Source: Bacteroidales bacterium UBA7258
GTDB taxonomy: Bacteria; Bacteroidota; Bacteroidia; Bacteroidales; UBA932
NCBI GenBank assembly: GCA_002472565.1
Contig: DKSK01000027.1
Location: forward strand, 101,010-165,009
Reading direction: 5' to 3'
DNA length: 64,000 nucleotides
Under the pieces are notes generated by a model. The model was not told the origin of the DNA and searched no databases. It was given only the letters and a program-made list of their open reading frames with translations. The position numbers were made by a program, and so were the translations under genes. This document shows positions 33,205 to 42,154 of this stretch, in pieces (positions within the stretch are counted from its first letter, which is position 1; the number at the start of each line of letters is the position of its first letter).

Positions 33205-34389
33205 TTAGTCGAGCTCGATGACGGCTACGCGGTTGTTGGCGGCGCCGTTGAAGCGGTTGTCAGTGTCACCTACAGCCTTGGTGGAGATCCTGCTCTCGTC
33301 AACGCCGGCCTTTACGAGGTAATCCTTGACAGCCTTTGCACGCTGCTCGGAGAGGTACTGGTTGCGCTTTGCTGAGCCTGTGCCCTTGTCGGCGGAACCG
33401 GTGATCACGATGTTCTTGTCGGTGTTCTTGAGAACGTTGTCTACATAGTAGTCAACGTGAGCCTTCTCACGATCGGAGATGGTGGTCTGGCCGATGGTGA
33501 AGTATACGGTAGCGCCGGACTCTACATTGCCGTCTACGTATACGGTGTCAGGCTGCTGGTTCTTCAGGGCGTTGATCTGATCCTTGAGGTCAGCATTCTC
33601 CTTCTCGAGGGCGGCTACACGGTCCTTGAGGGCGTTGTACTGATCGGTGGTGAAAGGAACAGGAACTACGACCGGAGTGATGGAGCTGTGACGATCCCAA
33701 TTGGTCCTGCCGAGATTGAAGGTGAGGCCGAGGGTAGCGGATGGAAGAAAGGCGACGGAACGCCTAGGAGCATTCTCGAAACGGGTCTCCCTTGCCTTTA
33801 CCACATAGCCTGCGAGGTCGAGATAAAGACCTACGTGGTCGCTGAGGCGGAAATTGTTGAGAAGTCCGAGACCATTGGCGAAAGCGTATTGCATCTTGTT
33901 GTCAGCATAGTCATTTTTAGTCATGAGAAGACCGGCGCTGGCATAAGGAACCAGGTTCCAGGTGCGGGTCTCCTTATAGCCGCTGAAAGCGTTGGAGATG
34001 TTCCAAAGGAGATCAGTGTGAAGAAGGTTCTGAGAGAGACGGGCGTGGCCGTTCATATCAGGGGTGAGTCTGGTGGTGTAGTCATAAGAGTTGTTGATAC
34101 CTCTCCATCCAAAACGCACTCCGGTGGAAGGGGTGATCCACTTACCTACGTTAGCATCAAGAGCGAGACCGCCGAAGAAGTGGAAATCATGAACTTTCGC
34201 TCCTTCGTAGCTGGTATTCATACCTGCGCCGACGCTTACAAACCAGTTGTCGCCGAAGCGATTTGTCTCATAAGCACCGCGGACAACCTTTCCGTTTTCA
34301 TCGCGGTTACCATTCTCCTGCGCAAAAGCAGAGAATGAGAAGAGTCCTGACAAAGCAAGAACTCCGAGAACGATTTTTGTTGCTTTCAT
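33205..34389 (-). CDS. OmpA-family outer membrane porin
   Basis: A 394-residue outer-membrane protein. Signal peptide of 23 residues (LSGLFSFSAFAQ), an N-terminal beta-barrel (residues about 40-230), a coiled-coil linker (YNALKDRVAALEKENADLKDQ, about 250-275), and a C-terminal OmpA peptidoglycan-binding domain (about 290-394) with YFTIGQTTISDREKAHVD and TGSADKGTGSAKRNQYLSEQRA, ending in NNRVAVIELD. It ties the outer membrane to the cell wall. Highly expressed features: a perfect promoter and a strong terminator. Divergent from uvrB. Confidence 0.93.
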   Translation of the reverse strand: MKATKIVLGVLALSGLFSFSAFAQENGNRDENGKVVRGAYETNRFGDNWFVSVGAGMNTSYEGAKVHDFHFFGGLALDANVGKWITPSTGVRFGWRGINNSYDYTTRLTPDMNGHARLSQNLLHTDLLWNISNAFSGYKETRTWNLVPYASAGLLMTKNDYADNKMQYAFANGLGLLNNFRLSDHVGLYLDLAGYVVKARETRFENAPRRSVAFLPSATLGLTFNLGRTNWDRHSSITPVVVPVPFTTDQYNALKDRVAALEKENADLKDQINALKNQQPDTVYVDGNVESGATVYFTIGQTTISDREKAHVDYYVDNVLKNTDKNIVITGSADKGTGSAKRNQYLSEQRAKAVKDYLVKAGVDESRISTKAVGDTDNRFNGAANNRVAVIELD

Positions 34390-34448
34390 ATTATTAAAAA
34401 ATTACAACTAATTGCTGTTATGTACTATTATCCCTTAGTTTCAGAGAG

Positions 34449-34479
34449 CAAAGTTAGCATTTTTTTCTTCCCCTACAAA
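34449..34479 (-). promoter_or_regulatory. promoter of the OmpA-family gene
   Basis: Minus-strand TAACTTTG (34456-34449) preceded by TTTG (34479-34476) at 19 bases: an ideal Bacteroidetes promoter. The leader is about 55 bases. Confidence 0.85.
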
Positions 34480-34497
34480 AATTTTTGCTGATAATGC

Positions 34498-34505
34498 TAT
34501 CTTTG
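34498..34505 (+). promoter_or_regulatory. -7 element for uvrB
   Basis: TATCTTTG, 28 bases before the uvrB ATG; the upstream box at the standard spacing is not visible. Confidence 0.5.
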
Positions 34506-34532
34506 CATAAGGTAAGACCTCTATTAATAAGA

Positions 34533-36686
34533 ATGCAATTCGAACTCAAGGCCCCATATAAACCTTCAGGCGACCAGCCGGAAGCCATAAAAGGACTCAC
34601 TTCCGCCCTTAAGCAGGGGGTGGGAGCCGTCACTCTGCTTGGAGTGACCGGCTCCGGAAAGACCTTTACCATGGCCAATGTCATCCAGAATCTCCAGCGT
34701 CCAGCCCTAATCCTGAGCCACAACAAGACGCTCGCGGCCCAGCTTTACGGCGAATTCAAGACCTTCTTTCCGGACAATGCGGTCGAATATTTCGTCTCCT
34801 ATTACGACTATTACCAGCCCGAGGCCTATATTCCCTCGACGGACACCTATATTGAGAAAGACCTGAGCATCAACGATGAAATCGACAAGCTGAGGCTCAG
34901 CGCCGCTTCCGCCCTGATGTCAGGAAGGAGGGACGTGATAGTGATCTCATCGGTTTCCTGCCTCTATGGCATCGGCAATCCGGAAGACTTCCACAACCAG
35001 ACCATCCTTGTCAAGAAGGGGGAACACAGGAGCATGACGAGGCTCCTCTACCACCTCGTCGACTCTCTGTACAGCCGCACGGAATCCGATTTCAAGCGAG
35101 GGACCTTCCGTGTGAGAGGCGACACGGTCGATGTATATCTCGGTGGTTCGGACGAGGCGGTGAGGATAGAGTTCTTTGGGGACGAGGTAGACAGAATCTG
35201 CATCATAGATCCGATCACCGGCATGATCATGGAGGAGGAAGACGAAGTTCCAATCTATCCCGCGAATAATTTTGTGACCACGAAGGAAAGGTCTCAGGCC
35301 GCCGTGAAGCAGATTCAGGAGGATCTCATAAAGCAGGTAGCCTTCTTCGAGAAGGAGGGAAAGGAGCTGGAGGCCAAGAGGTTGAAGCAGAGGGTCGAGT
35401 ACGACATAGAGATGATGAAGGAGATGGGCTATTGCCCGGGGATTGAGAATTACTCGAGATATCTGGACGGAAGGAAGGAGGGTCAGAGGCCTTTCTGCCT
35501 TATCGATTACTTCCCCAAGGATTTTCTTCTCTTCATAGATGAGAGTCATGTCACGATTCCTCAGATCAGGGCCATGTACGGAGGCGACCACAGCCGCAAG
35601 TCGGTTCTCGTCCAGTATGGCTTCCGTCTGCCTGCCGCCGCCGACAACAGGCCGCTTACTTTCGATGAATTCGAGTCCATTACCGGCCAGACCGTCTACG
35701 TGAGCGCCACACCTTCAGAATATGAGCTCAAGAAGAGCGAGGGACTGGTGGTGGAACAGATCGTAAGGCCTACCGGCCTGCTGGATCCTCCTATAGAGGT
35801 CCGGCCGACAGAGAACCAGGTGGACGACTTGCTCGAAGAAATAAGGAAGAGGGCGGAAATGGACGAGAGAGTCCTCGTGACCACGCTCACCAAGCGCATG
35901 GCGGAGGAGCTGAACGGCTATTTCGAGAAGGTAGGCGTCAGGACAAGGTACATCCATTCCGACGTGGACACCGGAGAGAGGGTCCAGATCATCGAGGATT
36001 TCAAGAACGGACTCTTCGACGTCCTGGTGGGCGTCAACCTGCTTAGGGAGGGGCTCGACATACCTATGGTTTCGCTTGTCGCCATTCTGGACGCCGACAA
36101 GGAGGGCTTCCTGCGTTCGGAAGTCGCCCTCACCCAGACTGCCGGAAGGGCGGCGAGAAACATCCACGGCCTGGTCATCATGTATGCCGACAGCATGACG
36201 GATTCCATGAAGAAGACCATCTACGAGACGAACCGGAGGCGGAAGAAGCAGCTCGAGTATAACAAGCTCCACAATATCACCCCGGCGCAGATCGAGGCCC
36301 ACCACAATGACCTGGCCATGAAGCTTTCCGGCAAGGGAGGGCACACAAGAGGCAGGCTCACGGCGGCGAATTCCTACGAGGCTCCCTTCTACGTCCCGGA
36401 CCCGAGCGATCTGGGCAAGGGGCGCATCACTGTCGGCTTGGGTTCGGATTCACGCAGGGAAAACGATTCCGCCTTTGTCGACGGCTACATCAGGGCTGAC
36501 CTTGCGGCCGTGCTTCAGGATCCGGTGATCCGTTCGATGTCGCGCGAACAGATTGAGAAGAGCGTGGGAGAGAGCAAGCGTAAAATGCAGAAGGCGGCTT
36601 CAGAGCTGGATTTCGACCAGGCCGCCAGATACAGGGACGAGATGTGGGCGCTGGAGGAATACCTTAAAGTTTGGAAGGAGAAATAG
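34533..36686 (+). CDS. uvrB: excinuclease ABC subunit B (UvrB)
   Basis: A 717-residue DNA repair helicase loaded by UvrA on damaged DNA. GVTGSGKTFTMAN (Walker A) near residue 40, YVSYYDYYQPEAY-type beta-hairpin motif (here FVSYYDYYQPEAYIP), FIDESHVTIPQ (DExx) and the C-terminal UVR motif AASELDFDQAARYRDEMWAL. The start at 34533 (MQFELKAPYKPSGDQP) gives the normal N-terminus. The next gene begins 4 bases after its stop, so uvrB and relA are cotranscribed. Confidence 0.96.
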   Translation: MQFELKAPYKPSGDQPEAIKGLTSALKQGVGAVTLLGVTGSGKTFTMANVIQNLQRPALILSHNKTLAAQLYGEFKTFFPDNAVEYFVSYYDYYQPEAYIPSTDTYIEKDLSINDEIDKLRLSAASALMSGRRDVIVISSVSCLYGIGNPEDFHNQTILVKKGEHRSMTRLLYHLVDSLYSRTESDFKRGTFRVRGDTVDVYLGGSDEAVRIEFFGDEVDRICIIDPITGMIMEEEDEVPIYPANNFVTTKERSQAAVKQIQEDLIKQVAFFEKEGKELEAKRLKQRVEYDIEMMKEMGYCPGIENYSRYLDGRKEGQRPFCLIDYFPKDFLLFIDESHVTIPQIRAMYGGDHSRKSVLVQYGFRLPAAADNRPLTFDEFESITGQTVYVSATPSEYELKKSEGLVVEQIVRPTGLLDPPIEVRPTENQVDDLLEEIRKRAEMDERVLVTTLTKRMAEELNGYFEKVGVRTRYIHSDVDTGERVQIIEDFKNGLFDVLVGVNLLREGLDIPMVSLVAILDADKEGFLRSEVALTQTAGRAARNIHGLVIMYADSMTDSMKKTIYETNRRRKKQLEYNKLHNITPAQIEAHHNDLAMKLSGKGGHTRGRLTAANSYEAPFYVPDPSDLGKGRITVGLGSDSRRENDSAFVDGYIRADLAAVLQDPVIRSMSREQIEKSVGESKRKMQKAASELDFDQAARYRDEMWALEEYLKVWKEK

Positions 36687-36689
36687 GAC

Positions 36690-38855
36690 ATGGCTGACAG
36701 CTTAGACACAAATTTTCCACATTACGACGAGGCCGGAAGAGACCTCATCAGGAAGGCATATGGCATAGCCCTCGCCACGCTCAAGGACGATCTCAGGGAC
36801 AACGGGCATCCATTCATGGAACATCCTGACAACGTGGCCATGATCGTGTCCGACGAAATAGGCCTTCAGGCCGAATGCGTCGCGGCCGTCTACCTCCATG
36901 AATCCATGAGGAAACATCCTGATGTGCTGATCCCGTGGAACGAGTTTCCTTCCGACGTGAGGACCATGGCCGAGGGGCTCAATAAAATAGCCACCATCAA
37001 GCCTAAGGATACCGCCCTCGAAGCCGAGAACTACAAGAAGCTGATCGTCCAGTACTCCGCCGATCCGAGAGTCACGGTGCTGAAAATAGCGGACCGGCTG
37101 GAGGTGATGCGTAATCTATCCCTCTTCCCGAAACTTTCCAGGGAGCGCAAGATTCTCGAAACTCTGATGCTCTACATCCCTCTGGCCCATCAGCTGGGGC
37201 TCTACAATATCAAGAGCGAGCTGGAGGACATCTACTTCCGCTATGCCGACCCGGAGCAGTACAGGGCCATCACCAACAAACTTAAGGCTACGGAGAAGGA
37301 CAGGGAGAAGCTGACTGAGGAGTTCATCGAACCGCTGAAAAAGGATCTATCCAACGCCGGGATCAAGTACAAGCTGAAGATACGCACCAAGACAGCCTAC
37401 TCCATCTACAGAAAGATGCAGAAGCAGAAGGTTCCTTTCGAAGGCGTCTATGACGTCTTCGCCATCCGATTCATCATAGACTGCGATGTATCCCATGACG
37501 AGGAGGTAGCCCTCTGCTGGAAAGCCTTCTCCTACGTGACCAAGGAGTACGAGCAGGACACGAACCGTCTGCGCGACTGGCTCACCAAGCCGAAGCCGAA
37601 CGGCTACGAATCCCTCCATATCACCGTAAAGAACAAAGACGGGGCCTATATAGAGGTCCAGATCAGGACGAAAAGGATGGACGACGAGGCCGAAAACGGC
37701 CATGCCGCCCACTGGTCCTACAAGGGCATCAAGCATGAGGAGAGCATTGACCGCTGGATGAATTCGGTCCGCTACAATCTTGAACATCCTGCACAGATGA
37801 AGCCCGAGGATGTTCCCAGGCCACCGGAGAAAGAGATTTTTGTCTTCACTCCTTCCGGGGAACTGAGGATTCTGCCTAAAGGCTCTTCCGTGCTGGACTT
37901 TGCCTTCAACATTCACTCCGGACTCGGGGTAAAGTGCATCGGAGGCAAGGTCAACGGCAAGGCAGTCCCGATAAAGGAGAAGCTCAAGACCGGAGACGTC
38001 GTTGAAATCATGTCGGGCAAGAACCAGAAACCTGCCAGAGACTGGCTCAATTGGGTGGTTTCAAGCAAGGCCCGCAACAAAATCCGACAGATGCTCCATG
38101 AAGCAGAATACGAAAAAGCGGCTCAGGGGAAGGAGATCTTGGAAAGAAGGTTGAAGAACTGGAAGCTGGACTTCCCTGATGGAATGAAGGCCGACTTCAT
38201 CAAGAAGAACCATTTCGACAACGAAAACGCCTTTTTCGCGGCCATCGGAGATGGGACCCTGGATCTCAACCTCGTCAAGGAAGCCATCCTGGAGGCCGAT
38301 ACGGAGCACGAGAAGGCCATAGAAGAGGCTAAGGAGAACGAGACAGCGCACACTGAATCGGCCAAGGCCGCGTGGGAGAGCCAGGCGGCAGGCTGCAACG
38401 ATGACATCCTCGTAATCAACGCGAAGAATCTCAAGGGACTTGACTACAAGATGGCCAAGTGCTGCAACCCTGTCTTTGGCGACGATGTCTTCGGCTTTGT
38501 CACAAGGGACAAGGGAATTACCATCCACAGGATTTCCTGCCCTAACGCCTCGAGGCTCATCTCCATGTATCCGTACAGGATTCAGAGGGTCCGCTGGGCA
38601 GACACTCCGAGCTCCGGTTCTTTCCAGGCCTCGATAAAGATAGAGGCCGCCATGGAGCAGGCCGTTCTCAATCAGATCATGGAGACTACCGTCGCCTTCA
38701 AGGCTTCGGTCAGAGATTTCCATGTCTCTGAAAATCAGCGCAACGGGACATATGACATCAACATGAAGATTTCAGTCCCGTCTAACGGAGAAATCGACAA
38801 AGTCATCTCTCAGCTGAAACTGCTGAAATATATCCTGAAAGTCAGGAGGGGTTAA
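36690..38855 (+). CDS. relA: RelA/SpoT-family (p)ppGpp synthetase with degraded HD domain
   Basis: A 721-residue long Rel protein: HD (about 35-170), synthetase (about 235-340), TGS (about 375-440), helical, zinc-finger and ACT domains. Synthetase signatures are intact: SIYRKMQKQK, YDVFAIRF, GYESLHITV, EVQIRT. In the HD region the hydrolase motif HDxxEDT reads HESMRKH (H70-E71), and the downstream ADRLHNMR reads ADRLEVMR, so hydrolysis is probably lost and the protein is likely a dedicated synthetase. A second, hydrolase-capable enzyme should exist elsewhere. Follows uvrB by 3 bases; its stop overlaps the stop of convergent mltG. Confidence 0.92.
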   Translation: MADSLDTNFPHYDEAGRDLIRKAYGIALATLKDDLRDNGHPFMEHPDNVAMIVSDEIGLQAECVAAVYLHESMRKHPDVLIPWNEFPSDVRTMAEGLNKIATIKPKDTALEAENYKKLIVQYSADPRVTVLKIADRLEVMRNLSLFPKLSRERKILETLMLYIPLAHQLGLYNIKSELEDIYFRYADPEQYRAITNKLKATEKDREKLTEEFIEPLKKDLSNAGIKYKLKIRTKTAYSIYRKMQKQKVPFEGVYDVFAIRFIIDCDVSHDEEVALCWKAFSYVTKEYEQDTNRLRDWLTKPKPNGYESLHITVKNKDGAYIEVQIRTKRMDDEAENGHAAHWSYKGIKHEESIDRWMNSVRYNLEHPAQMKPEDVPRPPEKEIFVFTPSGELRILPKGSSVLDFAFNIHSGLGVKCIGGKVNGKAVPIKEKLKTGDVVEIMSGKNQKPARDWLNWVVSSKARNKIRQMLHEAEYEKAAQGKEILERRLKNWKLDFPDGMKADFIKKNHFDNENAFFAAIGDGTLDLNLVKEAILEADTEHEKAIEEAKENETAHTESAKAAWESQAAGCNDDILVINAKNLKGLDYKMAKCCNPVFGDDVFGFVTRDKGITIHRISCPNASRLISMYPYRIQRVRWADTPSSGSFQASIKIEAAMEQAVLNQIMETTVAFKASVRDFHVSENQRNGTYDINMKISVPSNGEIDKVISQLKLLKYILKVRRG

Positions 38856-39883
38856 TTCTCATTTCTTGCGTCAAGGGCCCGGCTGAAGGCTCGGGCATTC
38901 TTCTGATGCTCCGAATAGGTCGAGGCGAAAAGATGCGTCCCATCGAAGGCAGGGCTCGCGCAAAAATAGAGATAACCGTCGGCAGTGTCGGCATTAAGCA
39001 CGGCATCCAGACAGGCTCTCGTCGGGACCTGGATCGGATGAGGAGGCAGGCCGTAATTCATATAGGTGTTGTACGGCGAGTCAACCTTCAACATGCCCCT
39101 TCTTATCCTGTTGACTCCGTAGTCGAAGCAAAAGGCTATGGTAGGATCGGCCTGGAGTTTCATGCCATGGCGGAGACGGTTCAGGTAGACTCCTGCTATT
39201 TTCGGCATCTCAGGCTCATGGTTCGTCTCTCCTTTGACTATGGAGGCCAGTGTGGAGACCTCGATTTTCGTCAGAGAGAGGGCTGAAGCCTTGGCTAGAT
39301 TCTCCTTGGTCCAGTAGGCGTCATAAGCCTTTTTCTGTAGATCGAGAACATGGCCTATTGAGTCCGTCCAGTAGACTTCGTAATTGTCTGGAATGAAGAG
39401 GGCGAAATAGTCTTCCTTCGCAAAGCCCAAGGAACCAAGCAAAGCGCTGTCTCTCAGAGCCTTGATTACATCAAGAGAATCCATGAGCATTTGTCTGGAG
39501 ATCTTCCCTGCGATGTCGCTCTGACGCCGCAGGGAGCCGTTGAGGGAAAGCTCGACGGGAGTCTGCCAGCCATGGCCTATCATTCTGGCCACGTAGACGC
39601 TGGTGTTCCCTTTGTTTATGGTGTAATGTCCGACATGGACAGAGTCTATCTTGGAGAGCTGCCTCCCCAGGCTTCTCTTCCTGCGCACCCCGGCTTTACG
39701 GCTGATCTGTGCGAAGAGAGAGTCGGCCCCGGTCCCGGGATAGACATAGATTTCGGCTACCCTCTCAAAATTAGGTACCCTATGGTCATAATAAAGCCGG
39801 CCGGCCTTCAACATGAAAAAGAAAAACACAAGGCAGGCAAGGCCCGACAAGGCCAATATCTTCTTTCCTTTGCTGTCCATCAT
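38852..39883 (-). CDS. mltG: endolytic transglycosylase MltG
   Basis: A 343-residue single-pass membrane protein cleaving nascent peptidoglycan. N-terminal membrane helix (LALSGLACLVFFFFMLKA-like), then a LysM-like and catalytic YceG domain: ASIVKGETNHEPEMPKIAGVYLNRL with the catalytic glutamate, then QADPTIAF. The start overlaps the stop of the upstream glucosaminidase by ATGA, so the two cell wall enzymes are translationally coupled. Last gene of the rpsA-rnz-glucosaminidase-mltG operon. Confidence 0.93.
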   Translation of the reverse strand: MMDSKGKKILALSGLACLVFFFFMLKAGRLYYDHRVPNFERVAEIYVYPGTGADSLFAQISRKAGVRRKRSLGRQLSKIDSVHVGHYTINKGNTSVYVARMIGHGWQTPVELSLNGSLRRQSDIAGKISRQMLMDSLDVIKALRDSALLGSLGFAKEDYFALFIPDNYEVYWTDSIGHVLDLQKKAYDAYWTKENLAKASALSLTKIEVSTLASIVKGETNHEPEMPKIAGVYLNRLRHGMKLQADPTIAFCFDYGVNRIRRGMLKVDSPYNTYMNYGLPPHPIQVPTRACLDAVLNADTADGYLYFCASPAFDGTHLFASTYSEHQKNARAFSRALDARNEN

Positions 39884-41124
39884 TTCCCTCCCAATTTATT
39901 CCTTAACTTTTCAGCGAAACCGCCTTCTCTCAGAGTCAGCATGTCGCCTTCCCTCGTCACGTAATCCTTTCCTATGCCGTTCATCTTGCAGATCGACTCC
40001 AGCTTGATTCCGAATCTTTGGGAAATATCCCTAAGGCTCTCTCCGTCATGGTCTATCACGTACTTGTCCAGCCCCTTAGGTCCCTGGGACTTCTTCGGCT
40101 GGAGGTAGATAATTGTGCCTGGATCAAGAGGCTCTACACCATCCATGTCGTTGTATTTCAGAACTTCACGCACGAAGAGACCATTATCCTTGGCTATCGA
40201 GGCCACGGTCTCTCCCTCAACCGTAGAAATAAACGGCACTCCGTTACGGGAATACATCTCCCTTGAGAGAGAGAATTTGTAAGTCTCATCGGCCTTGCCG
40301 CCCCGGTAAAGCTTCGGTTCCTCAATCTCCAGCGGAGACTCCGGAATCACTCCGTCTCTAACCTCGTCGTCCGAGAAGCGGGCGGAGGGGACCACCTTCT
40401 TGCGGCCTTCCTTGCGTCTGCTTGCCCTGGCGGCCCTCTTCTCCGCCCTCGAAAGCTTCACCTTGGCCTCCGCCTCCATATTCCCTGCCTGCTTGTCAGT
40501 CTTCGCGGCCTGCCTTTCCGCCTTCTTCGAGGCCTCTCCTGCAGAGACAGTCTGCCCAAGCTCATCCGCCATGACCCCATAGCCGTAAGTCTCCACGACC
40601 TCTTTGAGGGTCATCTTGTCGAATCTGTCGAGCTTGTAATCCTCGATGTTCTTGATGAGCTTTTCCGGGTATCTCGGGTCAGTAGCATAACCAGCCTTCT
40701 TAAGCCCGTAGGCCCAGCCCTTGTAGTCTGTGGTTTTCAGCTCAAAGAGAGATTTGTAGCGGTCGCTGTAGCGCAGGAAATCGGAGTGGTCACGGAAAGA
40801 CTCGTCCGGGGAGCCATAGCTTCTGAAGCACTCTCCCCTCTTGTCATCGTCATAGAACATCTTCCTGCCGGTCCAGTCAGAGTGGCATTTTATTCCGAAA
40901 TGGTTGTTGCCTTCGGAGGCCAGCGGAGAAAGTCCGCTTCTGGACTCCAGTATGCCCTGGGCGAGGGTGATACTGGCCGGAACTCCAGTCCGGTACATTT
41001 CCCGGACGGCGGTTGCGGCATAGTCGGCTATATATTTTTCCTGTGGGGTCAGGGGACCCGAGGCAGATATACAGAAGAAGGCGGCGGCAAGGGCCGCGAC
41101 GAACCAAAGGGACTTCAGTTTCAT
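39880..41124 (-). CDS. glucosaminidase-domain peptidoglycan hydrolase with two LysM motifs
   Basis: A 414-residue secreted enzyme. Signal peptide ending about residue 21 (FFCISASG), then a glucosaminidase (mannosyl-glycoprotein endo-beta-N-acetylglucosaminidase-like) domain (about 26-170) with catalytic E in LAQGILESRSG, GNNHFGIKCH, SDFLRYSDRY. A Lys/Ala-rich linker (about 205-240) and two C-terminal LysM-like repeats follow (FISTVEGETVASIAKDNGLF and YVIDHDGESLRDISQRFGI). It cuts peptidoglycan, fitting its coupling with mltG. Confidence 0.92.
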   Translation of the reverse strand: MKLKSLWFVAALAAAFFCISASGPLTPQEKYIADYAATAVREMYRTGVPASITLAQGILESRSGLSPLASEGNNHFGIKCHSDWTGRKMFYDDDKRGECFRSYGSPDESFRDHSDFLRYSDRYKSLFELKTTDYKGWAYGLKKAGYATDPRYPEKLIKNIEDYKLDRFDKMTLKEVVETYGYGVMADELGQTVSAGEASKKAERQAAKTDKQAGNMEAEAKVKLSRAEKRAARASRRKEGRKKVVPSARFSDDEVRDGVIPESPLEIEEPKLYRGGKADETYKFSLSREMYSRNGVPFISTVEGETVASIAKDNGLFVREVLKYNDMDGVEPLDPGTIIYLQPKKSQGPKGLDKYVIDHDGESLRDISQRFGIKLESICKMNGIGKDYVTREGDMLTLREGGFAEKLRNKLGGK

Positions 41125-41149
41125 GGACTCTCAAATTTGGATCAAGATA

Positions 41150-42145
41150 CTAATTTTTCCCGTATGATATCTGGGAAATGTCGAATGTATCTCCGTCATC
41201 GGCTGCAAAAGTTTCCGGAAAGACACTTCTGCACTCTTTCAGAAAGATTTTCGGGTCTGGACAGCGCGACGAGTAGTGGCCTATGACAAGCTTCTTCACT
41301 CCGGCGTCTCTCGCCAGCGCGGCCGCCTGCATGGTCGTGGAGTGGTGACGCTTTTCCGCCTGATCCGCCATATCCTGGGGATAGGTGGTTTCATGGTAGA
41401 GAAGGTCGGTCCCGCTTACCCATAGCGCTTCTTCAGGGAAAGGCGCCGTGTCGCTGCAATAGGCATAGGAACGAGGCTCCCATGGCTTGTATGCGGCCTC
41501 CGAGTTGGGAATGAGCAGGTCGGAATCCGTTCCGGAATGTCGGACGAAACCGTTCATAAAGGTCGCGCCCTCATCCGGCCCTGCTGGACGGACGAGGTCC
41601 TCCCCTCGTTTCAGCGCTCCTATCTCTGAAAGAGTGAAGCCGTACTTCTCCAGGGCTTCCTTGCGGATGTTCATCTCCGGTTCTTTCTCTCTGAAAAGAT
41701 AGCCGTAGCATTCTATCCCGTGATTCAGAGGGAAAGCGCTGATTTCCAGTGACTTGGTCTCGAATACTACTTCAGGTTTCTTTGCGCTGACCGGAGTGAA
41801 TTTGATTTCGAACGGGAAACCGGCGCCATAGAAAGCGCTGAAGTAATTCAGCATGGATTTGAGCGCATTCGGTCCGAAAACATTAAGGGGAGCCGTCCTC
41901 GCTTTCATGCCCATGGTCGACAGCAGGCCGAGTAGCCCGAAGACATGGTCGCCATGGATGTGGGAGATGAATATCGAGTCGATTTTCATCGGGGACACTC
42001 CGAAGCGCACCATCTGCCTCTGGGTACCTTCACCGCAGTCTATCAAAAAGGAGCGCCCACGTACCTCCAGTACCTGGGCGCTCTGATTTCTTTCGACAAC
42101 GGGCATGGCTGAGCCAGAGCCCATTATCTTGAGTGTAAAATCCAT
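41150..42145 (-). CDS. rnz: ribonuclease Z
   Basis: A 331-residue metallo-beta-lactamase-fold endonuclease maturing tRNA 3' ends. HxHxDH appears as SHIHGDHVFG (near residue 60), a second zinc ligand in FPLNHGIECYGY, and the later histidine in HSTTMQAAALARDAGV, followed by IGHYSSR. Many Bacteroidota tRNAs, as the three here, lack an encoded CCA, so RNase Z is their maturation enzyme. Ten bases after the rpsA stop. Confidence 0.94.
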   Translation of the reverse strand: MDFTLKIMGSGSAMPVVERNQSAQVLEVRGRSFLIDCGEGTQRQMVRFGVSPMKIDSIFISHIHGDHVFGLLGLLSTMGMKARTAPLNVFGPNALKSMLNYFSAFYGAGFPFEIKFTPVSAKKPEVVFETKSLEISAFPLNHGIECYGYLFREKEPEMNIRKEALEKYGFTLSEIGALKRGEDLVRPAGPDEGATFMNGFVRHSGTDSDLLIPNSEAAYKPWEPRSYAYCSDTAPFPEEALWVSGTDLLYHETTYPQDMADQAEKRHHSTTMQAAALARDAGVKKLVIGHYSSRCPDPKIFLKECRSVFPETFAADDGDTFDISQISYGKN

Positions 42146-42154
42146 CAGTCGAAT

